In this document: one piece after another, positions 1 through 13,600 of the stretch
Layout of the letters: each line of letters begins with the position of its first letter
Position numbering within the stretch: the stretch's first letter is position 1
DNA from: Branchiostoma lanceolatum
Taxonomy: Eukaryota > Chordata > Leptocardii > Amphioxiformes > Branchiostomatidae
NCBI RefSeq assembly: GCF_035083965.1
Contig: NC_089732.1
Coordinates: 5,409,383-5,473,382 of the forward strand
Reading direction: 5' to 3'
DNA: 64,000 nucleotides
Notes under the pieces: model-generated
The model's input: the letters and a program-made list of their open reading frames with translations, nothing else
The model's database searches: none
What the model was told of the DNA's origin: nothing
Translations under genes and position numbers: made by a program

Positions 1-1603
1 AGAGGCCAGAAGCCTATACGGCTTTTCGGGGGCTTTCAACATGAACAGGAATTATCAAGGCTTTTTATAGAAAGGAGTGATTTTCATGTTTTAATTGTTG
101 CCCTACTTGTGAGTGTATTTGAAATATGAATAAAATGAACATTCCCAGACGACATTGCTGTATTAAAAGTGTCCACTTTCCTCTAATGAACTTGACCTTC
201 CTTTGCACAACCACTACAAACCTACCAAAAATCATGAAGATTCATCAAAGGTTTCTCAAGTTATGCTCTTCACATACATACAGACCCACCCTACAGCTGG
301 CGTAACCGAAAACATAATCTTCTCGGCGAAGATAATAAAACGAATCTTTTTAAGCTTTGTGTGTTTTGTTGTCTTTTTGGTCATACTAATGATATTCCCA
401 CTATAAAGTCAAGGGTAACACAAATCCAGTTTAGGACGCTGCCAGCATGCTGCGGGGCCAGTGAGAGGGGGGCTTAAGATGTCTAAACTTCAAGATTAAC
501 AATTGAAGATGCTGACAGCCACATCAAGTCTAAGGTGTTTATTAAGTACAACAGAACTAAAGATCAGTTGCTTATTTTAACAATGATCAGGGGAAAACAA
601 TCACTAAATGTGTTACCACTTTAAAACCACAATTTTCTAATGATTAATACAAAAGTAACATAGTAGTTGTAAATATAGATGGAAAAGCTAATACAGGAAG
701 TGAGCTGATACATAGAAACTTAACAACATCCAATAAGTGCTTAATGTTAATTGTCCAACATTCAACAAGTGTTTAATGTTAATTGTTTAAGACAAAGCTG
801 AAGAAGAAAGTGTACTACAACTACATGTATATATCTATGACAACAACACTGTATTCTTTGTTTTAAACTCATACATGTAAATATCTTGATTGCAGATTTT
901 AAAGATGATGTTTAGGTGAAGAAAAAATAGACTATGCTGCATTATAAATCAGTAGATTTCTGTTTCTTCCACATGCGAATATTCTTAATCTCGCAAATTA
1001 CGATAGATTGACTTATCAATAGTATCTTCTTTTTACCAACATTGTATATAATTCACATCTTGTAAAGTCTGAAGTCACTTCATAATCAACTGTGCAACAT
1101 GATGAAGTCATCAAAGTAGAATTACAAGTAGCATCTTGTGCGAAATTTGTGATCATTGAATACATGGAGGTTTTGAAACATCTTTGGTCAGTGCAAAATG
1201 GAATGTGCTCAAATTAATCCAATAAATTGCTCAAATTGCTCAAATTAATCGACAATCATTAACAAATCATGGGTAACTACCTAATTACTGTGATTGATTC
1301 TATAATATAAATCTACATTATCATCGTAATCATATAAAGCTATAGGTGCCAATACTGTAAGTTGGTGAAAAAATATCAAATTTATTCTTCTGATCAATCA
1401 AATTCATCCATTTTCAATATCAGAAGACATGTTAGGTCTGTGTACAATATGAGACACCTGGATTTCTTAATAATTAATGTTATCTTTGGCCTTATCATTA
1501 TAGTACATATTTGAAACAATGTTTCTATTAATTTGTTTTAAGTTTAGATGTTTGGAAAACATTTTGGCATCAAGACACGACTAGTCAGTCGTTGTTGCCA
1601 GGT
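1..1603. other. 3' flank of DPYD, no gene seen
   Basis: No open frame here resembles a known protein. The stretch holds the presumed 3' UTR of the minus-strand DPYD gene and AT-rich spacer. Bases about 225-345 belong to a dispersed repeat that reappears near 47140-47235, with the shared end cgaaaacataatcttctcgg. The rest is featureless to my eye. Confidence 0.6.
1381..1386 (-). promoter_or_regulatory. Candidate poly(A) signal of DPYD
   Basis: TTTATT on the plus strand reads AATAAA on the minus strand, about 220 bases after the DPYD stop codon. Another TTTATT near 537 could serve instead. No transcript data are available. Confidence 0.3.
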
Positions 1604-4600
1604 TTAGTTGACCCTCACACCATCGTGGGTCGGAACAGGGCGGGAAGAGCCCTGCGGCTCTGTGGCCAGCGGGATTCCACGCTTGGGGATGTACGGGATG
1701 GAACGCGGAACCATCTGGATGCAGTCGATGATGGGGCAGACGCTGACGCAGAGCGTACACCCGGTGCAGTCGTCCGTGACGTGAGGCAGATGGGTCTCTG
1801 CGTCAAATGTAATGGCCTGGTAACCTGTGGGGGTTCATCATATAAAACATTAACACCTAATGCACACGATACAGGAATGATCCATACGACCCTGCACTAT
1901 TAAGTATCTTCTAATATGCTTGGTGAGGTATTGACTGTGTCATCCCTAAAAAGTGTGATGATTCTGTGGATCATCCTTGAGTTTTACACTTTAGTTAGGT
2001 AGACAGCAACAAATTTCAGAGCATAATAATTATACAGTAAAATTGTAATGGTGATGATGATAGACGTAGACCAGGGCTGTCTCCAAGACCTGTCCCAGGA
2101 CGGACATTTGCTAGTTGGCAAAGACAAAAATGTCATCCTATCCGTACCCATAGTCTCTGTATCGTGACATGAAATTGATGAAAATTAACAACATGGGCTC
2201 CCAAACGTGGGACGGAAAAGAATTTAAGCTGGAGACAGCCCGCCCTATGATAGACAGAGAAAGCTATACTACCCACCGGAGTCATTAAGTTATGACACAT
2301 TTTCCATTTCCTTGTCTATCAGTGCAGGATTCATCAAAATAACTGTCCTTGATTTTGAATGAAAAGAACATTACCAACTGAATGTTATTCCTACACACAC
2401 ACACACAAACTCACACACACACACACACACACACACTCACATACATACAAAGAATGAAAGCTAACCACCCACCTGAGTCGTTACAGGTCATGTAACATTT
2501 CCCACAGTTGATGCACATCTCCTCATCAATCAGGGCCACGGCCTGCTGCTTGTTGTCCAGCTGGCTGTAGCTGGTGATGGTGGACAGGGCGCGGCCAATC
2601 ACATCCTGTCATGGCAGCATGGGAGAAGCATCAATACACTACATTCTACTAGACTCTACAGTGGTGCTAGACTGAATAAAAGTTCCAAATGGGAACTATG
2701 CAGCTCCTGTTGTCTTACTGTCAGGTATGACTGCGGTGTGAAAGATGTCGGTTAGCTTGAGGAATGAATCCGCTCTACTTTATACAACAGTCTACTATGG
2801 TCAACATTTCATTTTATTCAAGAATATTTTGAGGGCCAATCCACAACAAGTGGTCATGAATCAGTGGTCAAGTTATGCAAAATGAATTGTTCATTTTTAC
2901 ATAAGGGGGAAGGTTCAAGAAGCATTTGCATACAGGAATGTACAAGCCATATATACAATCTTGTATAAGATTCAACAGAGAGATCTTTGACATTTCCTAG
3001 GAGTTCTACAATGATAATGGATCCGGACTGCTTTAACCTTCTCCCTGCTGCCTAAGCCCATAATAAATAGAGAATTAGTAGTTAGACGGCTTCTTCAGTG
3101 TGCACTTTTTCTTGCTTCAATGAAATGTTGGCAATGGATTCATCTAGTGCCTACTGGTAGTGTTAAGCTACAACAACGAGAGCTCAGGGCTCGAAATACT
3201 GGGTGCATGTGCACCTGTGTGCACCCAAAATTGGAGCTGTGCACTTAATTTTTGACTGTGGGTGCACCAGTGCACCTAGATATTTTTGTAGGCTATAGGG
3301 TAGGGATACTATTGTACACTGGTATACAAAACATTCTTGAAATTCAAGTATCTGAAAAAGTAATATAACCTTTGTTGTACTTTGTTTGATACATTATTTG
3401 TTTGAAATTTTGAAGTTAGCTATAGAATTACAGAGTGACTATTAAACTTAAATATGTTTTGCTGACATTCAGCTTTATTTTATGTGGTGCACCCAAATTT
3501 CTGTCTGTGCACCTAATTTTTTTGGTTGGGTGCACCAGTGCACCTATATCCAAAAATGAATTTCGAGCCATGGAGCTGATCATGAAAATCCCACCTGGAG
3601 AGACGGTACGGGTTTGTCCGGCACACGTGCTGGGCGCTGTGGCTGAGGCATGTTCTGTTCCGCGAGGATGTCCGACGTTTCGTGATGCTTGGCGATGATG
3701 TCCTCACGCTGGGCCATGTAAGGTCCGAAGGAAGGCAGGTGCTACATGAAATAAACAACATTATCACATTAATTGTTTAAATGCTGAAAGACATGATAAG
3801 CTTCCTATCACGTCAAATGACAGTTACTCAAGCAACTGGATAAAATGTTGACATTTTTTCATAATCTTGCTTTGAGTAACTGTCTAGATGTCTAACCTTC
3901 ATTGAAGCTTCCTGTCACTTTGCATGTTCATCTAAGTGACCTGTACTAAATGCACATATTAGCAGACCTATGGAATGGGACACTCAAATGCCCTTTACTT
4001 CACAAGTATCTCAAACATATATAGTCTGCAGTAGCAACAACAAAAGTTCAAATCTTCTTGCAGTAGGAATTGCAGCCGAAGAAATGGGAAACCTCCACCA
4101 CTACAAGTATTTCCATCAGTATGCTTACTATACACATGTAGCTTCCTTAGAAAAAAGAAGAGAACTCATACAATCACACCATACCACTAAGAACTTCCCA
4201 CATTTAAAATGCATGACCATGCTTATCATAAGCTTAAAACGTTCTTTCACATATCATTAGCAGAAGTTGCTTGAAAAAAATGTGTTTAACTTATTGAGAT
4301 ATAAACCAATTTTCTTAGTTTTTCTATCTTTAAAACCATCTACTGACAAAACTCAAACCCGCTCAGAATTGTACCTTTCCGATAACGTCCGCGACCTTGA
4401 CAGGTTTGCCCTTCTGGTGGCGGAAGGTCGGAGGGCTCTGTCCGTCCCAGTCTGCCAGGTCGTCCAGACTCTGCAGGTACAACATGGCCTTCAGCCCGGT
4501 GATGTAGTCCTCGACCACAGTGAAGTCCTGGTTCTGTATGGCACTGCACACCTGGGGGGGGGAGGGGGGCAGATAGTCATCAGATCTGATATTTCACTCA

Positions 4601-7600
4601 CACACGAGAGGATACAGAAGACAAAAATAGCTTTATCATTTTAACTTCTGAAGATGAGCTGAATCTTTATCCAACATTGATGAAGGTTAGACATCCAGGT
4701 AATAAGATATGCCAAATAGCAGTTATTCAAGCAACTGGATATCCAAAATCATATTCAGTTGCTTGAGTAACTGCTAGTTGGTTTATCCAAAATTGTTTCA
4801 TACAAGACAAAAATAGTTCTATCAATTACTTCTGAAGAGCAACTGTATCTTTATCTAACATTGTTTCACATGTTAAACAAGATGTACCTAATAAAGTATG
4901 TTACTTTCAGGACTCACTTTGTGCTGTTTGTTTAGGAATTAAATTAGAGCAAGTCATCCCTAAAAATAAAACTTCACTTGGCTTGTAGCTAAGCAGATAC
5001 ACATTCAAAAACATATTTTTAGATTACAGCACTCTTGTGCAGTCTACTTAGGAATTTAACTAGACCAAGTCATCCCTTAAAGGAGAAGCTCTAGATGGCT
5101 TGTTGTGACAAAGCAGACACAAAGTACAGCCCGTCACCTGCAGCACAGAGGCCCCACAGTGCAGGAACTGCAGACCAGCTTCGGCAGAGTCGATGCCACC
5201 GGTCGCCAGGATGGGGAATCCAGGCAGAGCGCGAGCAATGGCGGACACGGCGCGGAGAGCGATGGGACGGATGGCGTTACCGGAGACGCCGCCGTACGTG
5301 GTGCGCATCTCCTTTCCGACGGCGGGCCAGGCGCGTGCGTTGGACTTCAGTCCCATCAGACCTGACACGGTGTTGGTGGCAGTCACGCCATCAGCCATGC
5401 CTGGGGGGACAGGGAATGCCAAGGTCAAGGTCAACATTCAAGGTCAAAGGTGAGCTGATCACAGACACTTCAACACAACTGCATCTCTACTTCTGTTACA
5501 TATCAACTCTAGCCAATCTTTAAACTTCAACCTGCTAAGGTAGCTGTTTGGCACCAAATTTTGTATTAGCTATGCGGTTAGGCAGCAGGGAAAAGGTCAT
5601 AACCACAACGACATATATGATACATCTGACGATCAATGCAGTTGTGGTTCAAGGGTACAGCTTAGTAGAATACATGAGACTGTAAGACCAGGCATAAGTC
5701 TCAGTATTGCAGCTCCTTATCTGTCTGACTCTCTGTCTGCCTCCCTGTCTTACTCCTGTCCTGTCTGGTTGGCTCTCAGTCTGTCTGACTCTCTGTTTGT
5801 CTGTCTCTCTGTCTGCCTGTCTATCTGTTTGGCTCGCTGTCTGTCAGACAAACAGAAAACCATGATATCATATTCAAAACTTATGGGGCAGATTTACCTT
5901 CCTTGGCTGCCTGAGCTATGACAGTGACATCGGTGATGTTGGGGGTCATCTTGGCGAAGAAGGGGATTTTGATGGCAGACCTCACCCAGCGACAGATGTT
6001 ACGCACCAACTCAGGATCCTGTGTTGAACACAAACATTAAGTGTTTTTTGATCGATAATTTAATGTATGTGTTACACTTCTGTACGTTTGGGACCACATA
6101 GTGATGTCATCTCCTGTGATTGTACATATGTAAATATTTTGCGTTTGGGAATGCATCTCATTATGTATAAGCAGCAACACCTGTGCTGCATTACTATGTG
6201 AACCAGTCAGAATTGCCTTGATGGTCACCGAAACGTTGGTGGAATAAATCTCTTGGTTGTGTAAAAAGAATCTTTTTATTCATTAAGTGTAAAAACTTTT
6301 AAAAAATTGGAACATACTGCTTTCTCTGCTTAGCACTTATCAGAAAGAGTATGGGGTCTGAACACACACCACTACCAGAGGACTAGCCCTCTGCTGCCTT
6401 TAGTGCTTTCACAACTGTGTGGCCCAATGGCTATATAGAAACGGAGATGAGCATTGCCTTATACATGGTGTGGGGAAAATTTCAACTTTTAAACTTAAAC
6501 ACTCACATGCTTGTCTTTTTTATAATTTTTACGTCTTATAAGTCTACAAAGTGTTTTCTGGGACATTTTCCAAATCATTATTTTCATTTTGCTCTGTTAC
6601 AACACTTTTAAGTTGCAAGAACCCACCTGTCCACATGCCAGTCCCATTCCCCGTTCCCCCATAACACCTGTAGTACCCACCTGTCCACATGCCAGCCCCA
6701 TGCCCTCCCCCATAACACCCGTAGTACCCACCTGTCCACATGCCAGCCCCATGCCCTCCCCCATAACACCTGTAGTACCCACCTGTCCACATGCCAGTCC
6801 CATGCCCCGCTCCCCCATGCCGTGGGGACAGGACAGGTTCAGCTCCAGGGCATCAGACCCCGCCTTCTCGGACATCTTGGCCAGTTCAATCCAGTCATCC
6901 TTGTTATAACTACACATGATGCTTGCTATCACAATCTGGAACAAGGAAAAAAAATCACATTTCAGAACAGGATTGACACATGATAGAATATACAAATGTA
7001 CATCAAGGTTATAACTTTTTCTTCAATACAAGTAAATGTCCATTGCGCTGATAATTTCATTTCTGCACTGCCACAATTTTCAATTTGAAAACAACCTTTA
7101 AAAGAACACTGGATCATGGAATTGGTTGGCTTTGCCAAATGTTGTGGTTGTGGTTAACGTCATAGCCTGTTGCTTCATCGCTGGTTCGAATCTGAGTTTC
7201 CAAAAGGTTGATTGGACCCAGTACCTGGACTGGTGCAGGTTAGGTGCAGGTAGACATCAGAAATACCTGCCCAACTCGAATTTTACCTGAACTAACCTGC
7301 ATATACAAGTTGTATTTCTTGTGAGTGAGTCTTCAATATTGTTTCCAAAAGCTACAACATGCACTTATATATATACTAACATTTAAACATGACCCATTGC
7401 AGGTTAGTGCAGGCAAGCATCAGAAATACCAGTTTTACCTGCACTTATATCTACATAATGCAACTGATACTTCAAGCCCTGAGTTCTCAATGTAATGTAC
7501 AGCACAACACACACTTAAGCACACACTCCCTACCTTATCAGGGAAGTCCCTCTTGAGCTCAGTGACAGTCTGGCACCAGTAGGCTGCCGTTTTCTCACTG

Positions 7601-10600
7601 ATGAGTTCGATGTTGAGGAAGGAACCCTGACCGGGACCGTAGTGGTACCCGGAGGTGGTCCCCTTCACAATTCTGGGGGACACGTTGGTCACAATATCCT
7701 GGACACAGAAAACAGGAGAATTTTAAAGAAAACAAACTGATATCAGTTACTCACCAGTCCTGATTATACTTAAGAATACAACTATCTAGTCATATTTCAT
7801 AACTTCCATCCTATTCTCTAAGCTCTGGTTTGCTCCAATAATCGCTTCTATGCATACCAGTAATAGTCTGGCACCAATTAAAGGTTTGGCCCTTTGGTAT
7901 TATTTGGGAGTCAAATATTTACTAGCCTGGATGCCAGACCCCCAATCTCTAAAATATCTATCATGTGGGGTAGATATTTTAGAGATTGGGGGTCTGGCAT
8001 CCAGGCTTAATATTTCGCAGAAGCTGTGCAACAGGGTTGAACTTCCCAAAGCCTGTTTGAACCATGTTTCAAGGGCCATGTGACTTGGAGCCAATCAAAA
8101 TTCTCACCTATCTTTTAGGTGAATATTCAAATGCCAATCATTTGTCTATTAACAAGCAATGAAAAGAGTGATTGGACCTACTTGTAGAATAGAATGAATA
8201 CCAGGCTATAACTTATAGCATCCTTAAATCCTTGTACCTGTATGCTTACAAACTGAATACCACCTTAACATCACAGAGTACTGTCACAAAGAACAACGCA
8301 CCTTATCCAGTGCAAGCAAAGGAGTGAATGGAGCTAGAAAATTGTGATCCTTGCAACTGAAACGCATACAAATAATAGCACTGTCTTCAATATCACAGAT
8401 ATTGTCGACCATGCATTTGTTATATTTCCAAATGACCCCTTGACATTCCTCCCAACTCGACCTCAATGAAAGCGGCCCTGATGGCTGCATAGAGCAATTT
8501 CGAGTGTAACTAAAGGCACATTAACAAACAGAATACTGTCTCAAAAAAAGAACACCACACCTTGTCCAGTGCGAAGGTTTTGGTCAGCGCGAAGCCCCAG
8601 CCGGCCTCGAACGCCCTCCTGATCATGGGCGCGCTGGTGGTGGGCGGGGCGCTGGCCAGACCGAAGGGATTGGGAAACCTGATCCCGCAGACGTCCACAC
8701 TCAGGTCAACCAGGTCGATGGGAGTGTAGAACTTGGGAAGGGCCGGCTCAGTGGGGACGAACAGGCCATGCAAGGACTGCGGGAGGGGGGCAGAGGGGAG
8801 GGGGGTAGAGGGGAGGGGGGTTGAGACACAATGTCATAGTTAGTTGTTGGTTCATTTCAGCAAGAAAATGGCTACTCTTGATATTTCTTACAAGAAAAAC
8901 AGCCTTTAGTAGGCCTGAAAGGATTAACTTGATTGGTCAACTTGAGCTTCAATGAATCAGACTTCAGGTCACAGAAAAAGTGAAGCCTTATACAGAAATG
9001 ATATCTCATACGGCAATAGACACAAAGACAATGATTGTGAAAAGAGAAAATCACAGAAGGACCTAAGTTGTTACTGTTGCAAACCTTAGGCGGTAATATG
9101 TGTCACTTCTTTCACATCTGCATGGAACTGTCCTTAGGATAGCTTTGAGAAGAAAGATACACAGATGCAACAGGAAGAAGTTGAATTGTTATCAGATTGA
9201 CAGAATTAGGATTAGACAGAAAAGTGACGAGAAATCACAACAGACGAATGATAAAATCTACAGTTCTTTCCTAACAACATCATAAAAGATGCTGGAAGAC
9301 CATGATAAAAAAGGTCAGAAGCCAACATATTAAAGATTTCACATTTGTGCTCCAAATACTATGCTGCGCACCCACCCAGAATTCGTATACAGCATATTCG
9401 GAAAAAGGGATAAAACCTTAAAGTTTGCTGTATTACTTATTTCAAATGTCAAACATCAAGCTGCAGAATTTGGGTTAATCACAATTTGAAACTGTGAGTA
9501 TATTTTGCTGACATTCTAATTTCATTTTAGGCTGTGCATCCAGTTTTATTTCTGTGCAACTAAAATGTAGGCTAGGTGCACCAGTGCATTCCCAACAATG
9601 AATTTTGAGCCTTACACATGAAAGACCTCTATACATAAGCTGTACCTGTAGATACTTGTGTAGATGCCAGGATGCCTGTTTGCCATCGTTCACGCACTCC
9701 ACCGTGGTCTGTGCCACCCCGGCCAGATCCCCCCCACAGAACACCCAGGGTTCACTGGTCTGCATGGTCTCAGGGTCGACCTCGGGTAACCCCCACTGGT
9801 TCAAATTCACAGGGGACAGGGCTGAGACAACTGGGGGAAAACAATACACAAAAATAAACAATAAACAATAAACAAAACAGAATAGCAAAGTTCTTTTATT
9901 CACAACCAAGTCTTTACATGAGCCAACGTTTTGATGACCATCTGTCATCTTCCTCAAGGCAATACTCATTGAAACGTTGGCTCATGTTAGATACTTCAGG
10001 TTGTGAATAAAAGAACTTTGCTATTCAGTCATTCTCCAACCTGACAAAATTATTCACGGAATAAACAAAACTATTAAACTTTACAGGCGACAGGGCGGAG
10101 ACAACTGGGAACAAGAATACACATAGATAAACAATAAACAATACAATTCAACATTACATAAATAAGTGATAAACAATACAAAGAACAGTTCAACTTTACA
10201 GGAGACAGGGCTGACACAACTGGGGACAACAGCTCACACGTATTTGTAAAAATGAACCATAAATCATATTTCTTTGCTCTTTAATCGTGAAATAGTCTTT
10301 CTGTACTTTCAGGGTATCCAAAAGTTTGACAATCTATTTTAACACATCGGGGCTGTCTCCAGCTTTCAATTTTTTCAGTTCCACTCATTGTAAGAGATAC
10401 AATGTTTTAATTTTTGTTGTTAAATCTGTCATCTTCAGCCTACAAAAGTGCATTTTCATCCATTCTATGTCATGAAGTTCCCATTTCTGGGACAGACAAG
10501 GTGAATTTTTTTTTTCCGTCCAAAAAAGCAAATTTCCGTCCTGGGACAGAGGACGGGTCCTGGAGACAGCACTGCAACACATACACTATCTGGATTAAAA

Positions 10601-13600
10601 CAATACATATAATGTGATGTGCAACGCAATACTAGTAAGTACACAAAAATGACAACATCAGCTACCCAATAAAAATGTCCCCACTCACCCTGTGGTTCAG
10701 ACAGGGTGGACCCGAAGGCGGAGATGATGTAATCAGCCTTCAGCTTCACCAGCTGGTCCTCGTCCACGTGCCAGTTCCCGTCGTCGTCCTGCTCCGTGCG
10801 ACAGAACTCCATCCCCGCCACACGCCCGTTCTTCAGCACCACCTTCCTGGGCGAGTGGAACGGCATGAACTCACACTTCTCCTCACGGGCCAGCTCCATC
10901 TGGGGACATATATGTATGCACTTATTCGTTTGTATGTATGTATGTAGTAGACCTTACGAAAGTCGCTGTGCTTTTGTTGTGTCAATAAAGATCTTCTTTT
11001 TCTTCTTCATACATGTATATGGAAAAAAAAGGAGGGTGATCTTGATCCAGTTTAGCTCACTGAAGACCTATCCTTCCACCGGTCTTGACAGAGAAGACAG
11101 ACACTATGTCAGTATGTACAGTATTTCCAGGTTCATTGTACCAGGGAAATTCCTCCAGCTCTTTTCGACACACATCTGGGTCACTACAGCAAGGGACTAG
11201 TCCACTACTATTGGCCATTCAACTACCATACTCGTTATTCTGAGTGCTAAGCACATATAAGAACTGCCGGGGGTTTGACTCTGAACCCACAAGCTTCCAA
11301 ACACAGAGTTAAAAACATGGCCTGACCTCCTCTGGCACAGCCCTGATGGTAGTGAAGCCTTTACGAAAGACGATGAAAACTCTGCGTGCCCCACAGCGCA
11401 GGGCGGACGTGGCGCAGTCGAACGCGGTGTCGCCCGCTCCCAACACTATCACGTTACCCGACAGCTGCGGCAGTTGAGACTTGCAGTTGCACATACCTAC
11501 AGGCGGGCAAATTGTTAATGGTTAGGAAATGTACATCAATAAGAAAATAATAGGTGTACAAGGATATGCGCAGATCTGAAATATTTTCCATGCTTATTAT
11601 GTATGGAAAGGGGGATGCTGGCCCCTAAGCCCTCCACACCCTAAAAATTGATACTCATGCATTCATTTTTACAGCAGTGTGTGAAAACGTTGTCACTTCT
11701 GTCTGATGATGCCTTCCTAAACATAATTCTGAAGAAACCGTAACTATAGATTTTGTATCATATTTCTTTTTATCATAGACACAATATGCAGCATCATCAA
11801 TGGTCAAAAGACAGATAGCAACACATATACATGTAGATGGATAGAATTACACAATCTTCTCTGCATGTAGAGTACAATAATCAATATAAAAGTCTGTACC
11901 GGGCTTGCTGGCAGCAGCCACCAGTGGAAGGTAGTCCTTAGAAGTGTAGAAGCCCTGCTCAACTGTCAGGCCCTGGAACATGGCATTCCGCTTAGCCTGG
12001 GGAAGACCTGAGCACAAAACAACAGCCATGTTTGAGCTCTTGATATTCTTGAACAAAGACTTCCAGTACTATTTGGATACTTTATTAGTACTCAAATAAC
12101 TTTTAAGATATGTAGGTATTTTTTTATTTGTCATTTCTATTCAAAGAAACGTCAAATAATACAAAGAAATGGACGAAGACGGTGACGGCAGACTCAAGTT
12201 ATACACAAATTATATTCTCGCCACCACACAAGAGTATGCCACTTATCAAATTTCAAACTAGAATTCTATTAATGTTACATTTGACAGTCGGCACTTCTAT
12301 ACGGAACTTCTGGACAAGAAGGTCTTCTACATCTACTTACAAATAGATTTCTACCTGATTCCTACTCAAATGAGTTAAGAATTCAATATATGATGGCCAA
12401 GAAGAATTTAGATCTAGCACTGTAAAGAAACAATAATGTTCATGATCGAAGAGCAACCCAAAGCCTTACCAATTCCAAGGAAGACAGCCTCGTATCCAGC
12501 TTTCTTCAGCGACTGCAGTGTCCAGCCCCCCTCCCCACCTAGAGCCTTTCCACATACAATCTGGGAAACAGGAAAACTTGTCAGTATATCAAGAACCTCC
12601 AAACATGGGCCTACATTTCATGTTATGATATCATTATACAGCAACGTTCAATGCTACTCAAACTTGACAATGGAAATCAACATTATTTGTCACCCAATCA
12701 AGGAACTTATGTCATAACCGATGATGCAACTCTGACAATATTTTTGTTTGCTATCAAATAAAATGAATGAGACTCTTAAGGCAAATACATGTTAGCTACA
12801 TCATATCTTTATTTCAATATACTGAGCCCAAACCTCCCCAAGACACGTCTCTCACCTTGACTCCTAGATCCTTCATCTGGTCCACTTCAAATGCCACCAC
12901 GCTGTACGGCAGGCGGAACTGGGGGATCTCTGAAGAACTGAATTTGGGGCCGGAAAAAAGTTTCAGAATCCGACATTTACTACAAATTAAAGTTTCTTTG
13001 ATATGGATCCCACATGCTCTCTTCTCTGAAAATTCTCAGCTTCACACAATAGTAACAATACCTGTTACATTTTTATGTCTTCAAAGAAAGTCAAGCAACC
13101 TGCAAATGTACATCACGAGAACTAACAGTGGATGACAGAACCTGACAAATAAACACTATTACATAGACACTATTACATAGACACAATGCACAATGCAATT
13201 CAGCCAAGATGCTTCAACAACAAACCACTCCATTCATTCATCTATAAATGTTTACCTCAGTCCTCCTATATGGTTGTCCCTCTCAAAGATGGTCAGATCG
13301 GTGTAGCCGAGACGCGCCAGGAACGTAGCGCAGCTGACACTGGCAGGGCCGCAGCCAATCAGAGCCACCTTAGCCTGGTAGCTCTCCGGTAGATCGTCCA
13401 GCGCCGGGAGGCTGGGATCACGGATCTGCGGGATCTTCATCGCCATGAAAGTCTGGATTTAAAAAGAAAAGGAACTTATAATAAGTAAACCTTGCATTGC
13501 TTTTTATCAAACTATCTAAATTAGCTACATGCACCATTGTTACTTAGCTATTATTGTACATAATAAAATAGTAAGGCTGTGTGGACCAATCATGATAATG

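Noticed and set aside
1592-1903. 103-codon open frame on the plus strand
   Set aside because: It lies opposite the last DPYD exon and only reflects its GC-rich codons. The minus-strand frame carries the 4Fe-4S motif.
5095-5523. 142-codon plus-strand open frame
   Set aside because: Shadow of DPYD exon 16, whose minus-strand frame matches the family throughout.
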